From Paenibacillus curdlanolyticus YK9 (GTDB lineage Bacteria > Bacillota > Bacilli > Paenibacillales > Paenibacillaceae), in NCBI RefSeq assembly GCF_000179615.1, contig NZ_AEDD01000005.1, forward strand, positions 287,928 through 351,927: a DNA stretch of 64,000 bases. The letters are read 5' to 3'. The notes under the pieces were generated by a model that was given only the letters and a program-made list of their open reading frames with translations, ran no database searches and was not told the DNA's origin. The position numbers were made by a program, and so were the translations under genes. How positions within the stretch are numbered: the first letter of the stretch is position 1; each line of letters opens with the position of its first letter. Below, in pieces: positions 59,000 to 64,000 of the stretch.

Positions 59000-59518
59000 T
59001 TAGGACGCCGTACCGCTAATTGCATAGCGCAGTTGAACGATGCCTCCGCCGAGGGGCTTACAGTCCAGCAGCTGCACCTGCTTAAATTGATACTGATCGC
59101 TGTCGATCAAGAGATTTAAGCCTTTACCTTCCATCACAGGCGCCACATTGAAAATCACTTCGTCTACAAGCCCTTGGCCTAAGAATGAATTATGGATGTC
59201 CGCGCCGCCGCTAATAAGAGCGGTTTGATGACCTTGCTCGTGCAGGTGGCTCAGAGCTTCCTCCGGCGATCTTACAACCTTTACACCCGGGATATCCGCG
59301 GCGCTCTTGGAAACGACGACGATTTCGATTTCGGTGAAGGGCCCTGGACCGCCATTGCCGCGCATGCCCTCGAACGTCCGACGCCCGACAATGAAGTTTC
59401 CTGCTGCTTTGGCTTGCGTAAAGAAATCGTCTAAAGCTTCTTGTTTCGGTGGATTCTTGGGACCGGATTGCGCATAATTGCCATTAGCAGTTAAAGTTGC
59501 CCACAACACTGTTTTCAT
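59000..59518 (-). CDS. Dihydrofolate reductase family protein (RibD C-terminal-like)
   Basis: This 172-residue protein has the RibD_C/DHFR fold: MKTVLWATLTANGNYAQSG, NFIVGRRTFEGMRG, EIVVVSKSAADIPGVKVVRSPEEALSHLHEQ, ALISGGADIHNSFLGQGLVDEVIFNVAPVM and GKGLNLL. It is an NADPH-type reductase of unknown substrate, close to YwjB/YyaP. GAGGAGGAATATTACG before the ATG at 59518 sets the start, while an upstream ATG at 59536 overlaps the hydrolase gene. It is cotranscribed with the dehalogenase-like gene. Confidence 0.85.
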   Translation of the reverse strand: MKTVLWATLTANGNYAQSGPKNPPKQEALDDFFTQAKAAGNFIVGRRTFEGMRGNGGPGPFTEIEIVVVSKSAADIPGVKVVRSPEEALSHLHEQGHQTALISGGADIHNSFLGQGLVDEVIFNVAPVMEGKGLNLLIDSDQYQFKQVQLLDCKPLGGGIVQLRYAISGTAS

Positions 59519-59532
59519 CGTAATATTCCTCC

Positions 59533-60405
59533 TCAAATTCGGTTCGATAATGTTCGGATAGCGGATGCTATCCGGTCCGGACGATCCTCTTGCACATAGT
59601 GCGAAGCATCCTCCAGAATTTCGGTCTTATTCATTGGTAGAGCCTTCTGCCATTTTTCCATCTGTTCGAGCGGGAAGCCGGCGCTATCTTTGGTTCCCCA
59701 CAAGATATGTGTTGGCAAATCGGACAAATGCGACAGCTTCGATTCGATGGCGGCGAGCCATGCCCGGGCTTTGCGGATATGCCGCGGAAATACCCATGTT
59801 GGTATTCGGGACTTCGGCGTCGGGAACGGATCGGTATAGGCTTTACGCAGACGATCCGTGACGTTCTCGGCATGGTGAATCCCATTGGGCACAATGACTT
59901 TGGCGAAAAAATTGCGTCGTGTCTGAAGCCAGTATCCAAGAGGCCAGCCGCCCATGGCGAGCGAGAATAGTTTCATCGGTAAAATGGTTGCAGGCCAAGC
60001 CCACGTATTCATGACGACAATGCCGCGCAAGTTCTCCCGATGCCGTACCGCGTAATTGAGCCCGACCGGACCTCCCCAATCCTGAACGACTAATATAAAA
60101 TTCTTCAGATCAAGCTGGCGAATTAGATCCTGTATAGCTTCCGAGTGTTCTTGCGGCGTAAAGCGGTAGCCGCTAGGCGCCTTCGACATGCCGAATCCGG
60201 GGTAGTCCGGGGCGATAAGGCGAAAATCGTTGCGGAGCTCCTTAATGACATTCCGATACAGATAGGACCATGTAGGGTTTCCGTGAAGGAGAAGAACCGT
60301 CGGCCCTTGCCCTTCATCCACGTAATGGATATGGCCGTCGCCATAAGGCAGCCAGTGGTCGGTGAACGGATACTCCCCGGGGTCTACTTCAAACGGTCTA
60401 TGCAA
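59533..60405 (-). CDS. Haloalkane dehalogenase-like alpha/beta hydrolase
   Basis: This 290-residue hydrolase has LLLHGNPTWSYLYRNVI (oxyanion HGNPTW, with Asn and Trp in halide-contact places), LIAPDYPGFGMSKAP, a nucleophile Asp in VVQDWGGPVGL (QDWGG, typical of haloalkane dehalogenases and epoxide hydrolases), the acid in WGTKDSAGF and His in LEDASHYVQED. The Asp nucleophile excludes ordinary esterase action. It is divergent from an HxlR regulator and is followed by the DHFR-like gene after 14 bases. A TACA-N7-AGTA site lies upstream at 60477. Confidence 0.87.
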   Translation of the reverse strand: MHRPFEVDPGEYPFTDHWLPYGDGHIHYVDEGQGPTVLLLHGNPTWSYLYRNVIKELRNDFRLIAPDYPGFGMSKAPSGYRFTPQEHSEAIQDLIRQLDLKNFILVVQDWGGPVGLNYAVRHRENLRGIVVMNTWAWPATILPMKLFSLAMGGWPLGYWLQTRRNFFAKVIVPNGIHHAENVTDRLRKAYTDPFPTPKSRIPTWVFPRHIRKARAWLAAIESKLSHLSDLPTHILWGTKDSAGFPLEQMEKWQKALPMNKTEILEDASHYVQEDRPDRIASAIRTLSNRI

Positions 60406-60476
60406 GCTGGCCCCTCCTTTCTGATGCGGGATTAGAATGTTTCCTCTTCCTGATTCACATCTTATTCCACCTGTGG

Positions 60477-60491
60477 TACATTTGAAAAGTA
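60477..60491. promoter_or_regulatory. YodB-like candidate operator (one mismatch)
   Basis: TACA-N7-AGTA (TACA at 60477-60480, AGTA at 60488-60491) differs from the TACT-N7-AGTA YodB consensus at one base. It sits between the divergent dehalogenase-like operon and the HxlR gene at 60542. Confidence 0.5.
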
Positions 60492-60541
60492 GTTACATTT
60501 AAGTGCAATAGTTTCAAAAAATGAACTATGGAGTGGTTATG

Positions 60542-60901
60542 ATGATGGATCAATCCTGTCCGGGTAAGGTTGAACCGATCCTGGAGATTTTGGATGGCAA
60601 ATGGATGCTTATTCTTCTATTCGAGCTGTTTAATGGCAATAAGCGGTTCGGTGAGCTTCGCCGTAAGCTGCACCCGATCAGCCCGAAAACGTTAACCGAT
60701 CGCTTGCGGCTGTTAGAGGAGAAGGGTATCGTCACGCGTACGATTTACCCTGGCGTACCGCTGCATGTCGAATACGATCTTACCGAGAGCGGGAGGGGGC
60801 TGCAGCCTATCTTCGAGGCAATGTGGACATGGACGCAGAGTTATGGCGCTTACTTGCGGAACGAAACGAACGAGGGAGAAGAAGCAGGAAAGGTGATGTA
60901 A
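60542..60901 (+). CDS. HxlR family regulator C
   Basis: This 119-residue winged-helix regulator has ILEILDGKWMLILLFELFNGNKRFGELRRKLHPISPKTLTDRLRLLEEKGIV and wing IYPGVPLHVEYDLTESG. Its single Cys lies at residue 6 (MMDQSCPGKV), as in YodB. ATGs at 60521, 60539, 60542 and 60545 are all in frame. GGAG lies 8 bases before 60542, so I take that one. It diverges from the dehalogenase-like/DHFR-like operon, with a near-match to a YodB box in between, and probably represses it until electrophiles appear. Confidence 0.85.
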   Translation: MMDQSCPGKVEPILEILDGKWMLILLFELFNGNKRFGELRRKLHPISPKTLTDRLRLLEEKGIVTRTIYPGVPLHVEYDLTESGRGLQPIFEAMWTWTQSYGAYLRNETNEGEEAGKVM

Positions 60902-60909
60902 TAATAACA

Positions 60910-60950
60910 AAGTGCGGGATTGCCTGAGCGGCCTGCGCCTCCCCGCACTT
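60910..60950 (+). terminator. Terminator after HxlR regulator C
   Basis: AAGTGCGGG (60910-60918) and CCCGCACTT (60942-60950) are perfect 9-base arms around a long loop, 9 bases after the stop. The region 60951-61095 shows no other feature. Confidence 0.65.
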
Positions 60951-61108
60951 GTAAAAAACAGGTGCTATTTGCTATGCAGCTTGTTTCCCCCGTGTAAATT
61001 TTCCGTTAAATGGATGGTTGAGCGGAATAACAGTATTGACGGTTTTCTATTATTTTTTTACAGTATCTATAGCAACTATTTATTCCAAAACTTGTTAGGG
61101 GGAAAATT

Positions 61109-63388
61109 GTGTTAAGAAAGTTTATGCATGTAGCTGTTGTTGCGTCGATGATTACTTTTTCTATTGCCGCCGCTAGTCCGGCATCCGCAGTTTCACATGA
61201 ACCGCAGAAGATCGTAGATCAGAAGCTGCTTCTCAATCCATCGGGGGACAAGCGCGTCATCGTGAAATATCGCCCTGAGGCGGCGGCAGCGAAAAAAGCG
61301 AGTAAAAAGAAGTATAAAAACCACAAGCTATATAAGCATTTGAATTTGGAGGCCATGACCGTATCGCAGGAGGAACTGAAGGAATTAATCAATGACAGCG
61401 ATATCCTCTCGATTGAGGAGGATGCGATCGGACGGGGCGCTGTGCAAACCGAGGATTGGGGGATCGCCAGAACCCAGGCCCCTCAAGGCTGGAGCAACGG
61501 CTTGACCGGAGAAAACATTAAAGTGGCGGTGCTGGATTCCGGTATTGCGGACCATGATGATCTGGTCATTCAAAGCAAGGTCAACTTCACGGACAGCACA
61601 AGCGCAAGCGACATCTTTGGCCATGGCACCCATGTGGCGGGCATCATCGCTGCGAAGAATAACAGCATTGGAACGGTAGGCGCAGCGCCTGATGTGCTCT
61701 TATATTCCGCGAAAGTGTTGGGAGACAACAATTATGGTTACTATTCATGGTTTATCGATGGCATCGACTGGGCCATCGACAATAACATGGATATCATCAA
61801 CATGAGTCTGAGCGGGGATAGCTATTCTTCCGCATTCGAAGATGCATGCAACGCAGCTTATGACAGCGGCATACTTATTCTCGCTGCCGCAGGGAATAAC
61901 AGCTCCAATACGAGCAGCGATGACCCGGATCGTTATCCGGCTGCGTTCGACTCTGTTATCGCGGTGGCCAATGCGACATCAACGGATGAGAGAAACAGCT
62001 CGTCCAACAAGGGACCCTACTTGGAGCTGACTGGACCGGGCACGAGCGTATACAGCACATACAATAATAACGGGTATACGACGATGACCGGAACTTCCAT
62101 GGCGACCCCCTATGCGGCTGGAATTGCTGCACAATACATGGAGAAGTACCCGGACTATACTGTCGCGCAAATCCGTGCGAAGCTGGATGAGACCGCACAG
62201 GATCTAGGTGCTCCCGGCCGCGATAGCTCCTACGGCTACGGCATGGTGCAGGCTCCTTATAGCGTACCTATCGGTGATGGATTATTCGGGCAGTATTATA
62301 ATAATGCCGACCTCACCGGTCTGGTTACGACCCGCAAAGACGATAAGGTCGATTTCAATTGGGGCTCAGGCAGTCCAGCCTCTGGCGTGGATGCCGACTC
62401 GTTCAGCGTCCGCTGGATCGGACAAGTTCTCCCTAAGTACACGGAAACGTATACGTTCTACACCAATACGGATGACGGTGTTCGTTTGTGGGTCAACGGA
62501 ACGCTCCTTATCGATCACTGGATTAATCAGGCGTTTACCGAATACAGCGGCACCATTTCACTAACAGCGGGTCAGAAGTACGACATTAAGATGGAGTATT
62601 ATGATAACGTCCTGGATGCGGGCGCACACCTTTCATGGTCAAGCAGCAGCCAGTCGAAGCAAATTATTCCCAAGAATCAATTGTTCGCAGTACTGCCCGC
62701 ACCTGCTGCACCGACCGGATTGACGGCAACGGCAGGCACCTCACAAGCGTCATTATCATGGAGTGCGGCCAGCAATGCGACGGGCTATAATGTGAAACGC
62801 TCGACTACAAACGGCGGACCTTATACGACAGTGGGCACGAATGTACCGGTAACCAGCTTTACCGATACCGGACTTGCCAATAACACGACCTATTACTACG
62901 TGGTCAGCGCCGTGAACAGTACGGGCGAAAGCGCTAATTCCGCGCAGGCCAGCATCACTTTGCAGACCAACGGCCTTCTTGGGCAGTACTACAACAACGC
63001 TGATCTTACCAGCCTTGTTGCAACGCGCACAGATGCCAACGTCAACTTCAACTGGGGAACGAGCAGTCCAGCCTCCGGTATCGGCAGCGACACATTCAGC
63101 GTCCGCTGGACAGGCAAGGTGGCGCCGTTGTATACAGATACCTATACGTTCTACACCAATACCGACGATGGCGTCCGTCTATGGGTCAACGGAACGCTCC
63201 TTATTGATCATTGGATTAATCAAGGGGCAACGGAGTACAGTGCCGCCATTACATTAAATGCCGGACAGAAGTACGATATCAAGATGGAATACTACGACGA
63301 CATCTTTGACGCAGTCGCTCAGCTTTCATGGTCGAGCAGCAGCCAGAGCAAGCAAATCATACCATCCTCGCAATTGTTCATTCCTTAA
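61109..63388 (+). CDS. Secreted subtilase (S8) with two PA14 domains and an FnIII domain
   Basis: This is a 759-residue exported protease. The signal peptide ends near residue 27 (SPASAVSH). A propeptide of the inhibitor I9 type (about 34-108) is followed by the S8 catalytic domain (about 112-378) with Asp143 (VLDSG), His172 (GHGTH), Asn263 (AAGNN) and Ser330 (GTSMA). Then come PA14 copy 1 (about 385-525; GLFGQYYNNADLTGLV), FnIII (about 527-615; APTGLTATAGTSQASLSWS) and PA14 copy 2 (about 618-757). PA14 domains bind glycans. The protein is probably a nutrient or cell-wall-associated protease. AGGGGGAAAATT precedes the GTG start. A terminator follows at 63404. Confidence 0.92.
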   Translation: MLRKFMHVAVVASMITFSIAAASPASAVSHEPQKIVDQKLLLNPSGDKRVIVKYRPEAAAAKKASKKKYKNHKLYKHLNLEAMTVSQEELKELINDSDILSIEEDAIGRGAVQTEDWGIARTQAPQGWSNGLTGENIKVAVLDSGIADHDDLVIQSKVNFTDSTSASDIFGHGTHVAGIIAAKNNSIGTVGAAPDVLLYSAKVLGDNNYGYYSWFIDGIDWAIDNNMDIINMSLSGDSYSSAFEDACNAAYDSGILILAAAGNNSSNTSSDDPDRYPAAFDSVIAVANATSTDERNSSSNKGPYLELTGPGTSVYSTYNNNGYTTMTGTSMATPYAAGIAAQYMEKYPDYTVAQIRAKLDETAQDLGAPGRDSSYGYGMVQAPYSVPIGDGLFGQYYNNADLTGLVTTRKDDKVDFNWGSGSPASGVDADSFSVRWIGQVLPKYTETYTFYTNTDDGVRLWVNGTLLIDHWINQAFTEYSGTISLTAGQKYDIKMEYYDNVLDAGAHLSWSSSSQSKQIIPKNQLFAVLPAPAAPTGLTATAGTSQASLSWSAASNATGYNVKRSTTNGGPYTTVGTNVPVTSFTDTGLANNTTYYYVVSAVNSTGESANSAQASITLQTNGLLGQYYNNADLTSLVATRTDANVNFNWGTSSPASGIGSDTFSVRWTGKVAPLYTDTYTFYTNTDDGVRLWVNGTLLIDHWINQGATEYSAAITLNAGQKYDIKMEYYDDIFDAVAQLSWSSSSQSKQIIPSSQLFIP

Positions 63389-63403
63389 TGAGCTTGAACA
63401 ATG

Positions 63404-63437
63404 GCCCTCGCTATTCAAACGCGAGGGCTATTTTTTT
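63404..63437. terminator. Terminator after the subtilase gene
   Basis: GCCCTCGC (63404-63411) and GCGAGGGC (63421-63428) are perfect 8-base arms, followed by a seven-T run (63431-63437). Confidence 0.88.
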
Positions 63438-63449
63438 CAATTAGGCCGC

Positions 63450-64000
63450 CTAATCCTCATACTTATCGATATACAGCGTCCCGTCCAACTGAAGCTCTGC
63501 GTAAAATACCTGCTCCATTGAAAGGCTAGCTTTCTTTAATTGCTGGTTGAGCCAGGCGACGGAGAGATCCAGTTTATTCAGATTCTTTTCTACGATTTTA
63601 CGGTCAATGATAAGCGCAGTCGGGATTCTATGAATTGGAGAGACGGCTGCTTGCACATCTTTTTTGGTTGCAGGCTGCAGCTCTTCTTTAACCAGCACGC
63701 TCAATTTACCGTCAGGCTCCAGAATGGCGAATTCGACCTCTTCGATGGAGAAGACATCCTTGTTTCGAAGCAGCATGCTTAGATCGTCGATATTGAGGTG
63801 CTGCTTAGCCAGTGCTTGTTCCAGGATTTCGCCTCGTTTGATGAGAATGGTAGGCTGGCCGTCGAGAATCTCGCGCGCTTTGACCGAGCGCAATCCGATT
63901 AATGCGATGACGAAAGCCATGAGCGACCATAAGACCAAGCTGGATATCCCTTGCAGCAGCGTAATTTGTCTGTTAACGATAATCTCGGCAGTGGTGGAGC
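63450..64000 (-). CDS. DUF421/YetF-type membrane protein, cut by the window edge
   Basis: The reading frame runs off the right edge of the window: before the Leu at 63938 it continues upstream as EIIVNRQITLLQGIS to base 64000, so the N-terminus is missing. The visible part has a membrane helix (SLVLWSLMAFVIALIGL), then KAREILDGQPTILIKRGEILEQALAKQHLNIDDLSMLLR, the DUF421 core, then EEVEFAILEPDGKLSVLVKEE. A second such repeat follows (IDRKIVEKNLNKLDLSVAWLNQQL, then YAELQLDGTLYIDKYED). DUF421 proteins occur widely in Bacillota and include YetF and germinant-protein partners (SpoVAEa-like 2Duf proteins). The role is not known here. Confidence 0.85.
   Translation of the reverse strand, partial: STTAEIIVNRQITLLQGISSLVLWSLMAFVIALIGLRSVKAREILDGQPTILIKRGEILEQALAKQHLNIDDLSMLLRNKDVFSIEEVEFAILEPDGKLSVLVKEELQPATKKDVQAAVSPIHRIPTALIIDRKIVEKNLNKLDLSVAWLNQQLKKASLSMEQVFYAELQLDGTLYIDKYED

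Overview
The window looks like chromosomal DNA of a spore-forming Gram-positive bacterium of the Paenibacillaceae (Paenibacillus or Cohnella type). The signs are strong AGGAGG-type ribosome sites, frequent TTG and GTG starts, an SLH-domain surface protein, a DUF421/YetF-type protein, a YodB-like/azoreductase pair and many small one-component regulators. I infer this from gene content and cannot name a species. No rRNA, tRNA, intact insertion sequence, prophage or CRISPR array was seen.

Layout. 1-9 kb: small membrane proteins, a DUF4349 lipoprotein, an EthD-like protein, a tRNA-dihydrouridine synthase, a DMT permease with a divergent LysR regulator, an AraC/DUF4386 pair and an HxlR/azoreductase pair with a perfect YodB-type box. 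9-18 kb: CPBP protease, a DesK/DesR-like two-component system, a MarR-controlled quinone-oxidoreductase operon with two matching operators, a MerR/SDR divergon whose two promoters both have 19-bp spacers, a PD40 lipoprotein and an ABC-F ATPase. 18-24 kb: a trypsin-DNA/RNA endonuclease fusion facing a second trypsin-like protease, then a WYL regulator and two tandem GyrI-like proteins. 23.4-28 kb: a LacI regulator and a 1122-residue phosphorylase-like carbohydrate enzyme sharing a 16-20 bp palindrome. 28-39 kb: drug efflux (TetR/DHA2 MFS), GAF-GGDEF cyclase, alpha/beta hydrolases, oxidoreductases, a formylglycine-enzyme-like protein, a broken XRE regulator and a tandem HxlR pair. 39-44 kb: an alpha-glucan operon (GH13 alpha-glucosidase, a GH13-like protein with degenerate catalytic residues, an SDR) below an AraC regulator. 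44-51.6 kb: an SLH surface protein, a VanZ protein, and a 1098-residue TerD/zinc-ribbon/Sel1/CFI-box protein followed by a 51-bp tandem-repeat array. The array sits between two copies of one terminator hairpin. 51.6-64 kb: TetR/MMPL efflux, an NAD(P)-binding protein, a SulP/ArsR/cysteine-rich-protein group sharing a 20-bp operator, an HxlR-linked dehalogenase-like/DHFR-like operon, a secreted subtilase with two PA14 domains, and a DUF421 protein cut by the window edge.

The common theme is small regulator-plus-enzyme (or regulator-plus-pump) modules for electrophile, drug and redox stress and for glucan use. The least explained parts are the TerD multidomain protein with its repeat array, the paired protease/nuclease genes, the SulP/ArsR/Cys-rich group and the degenerate GH13 protein.
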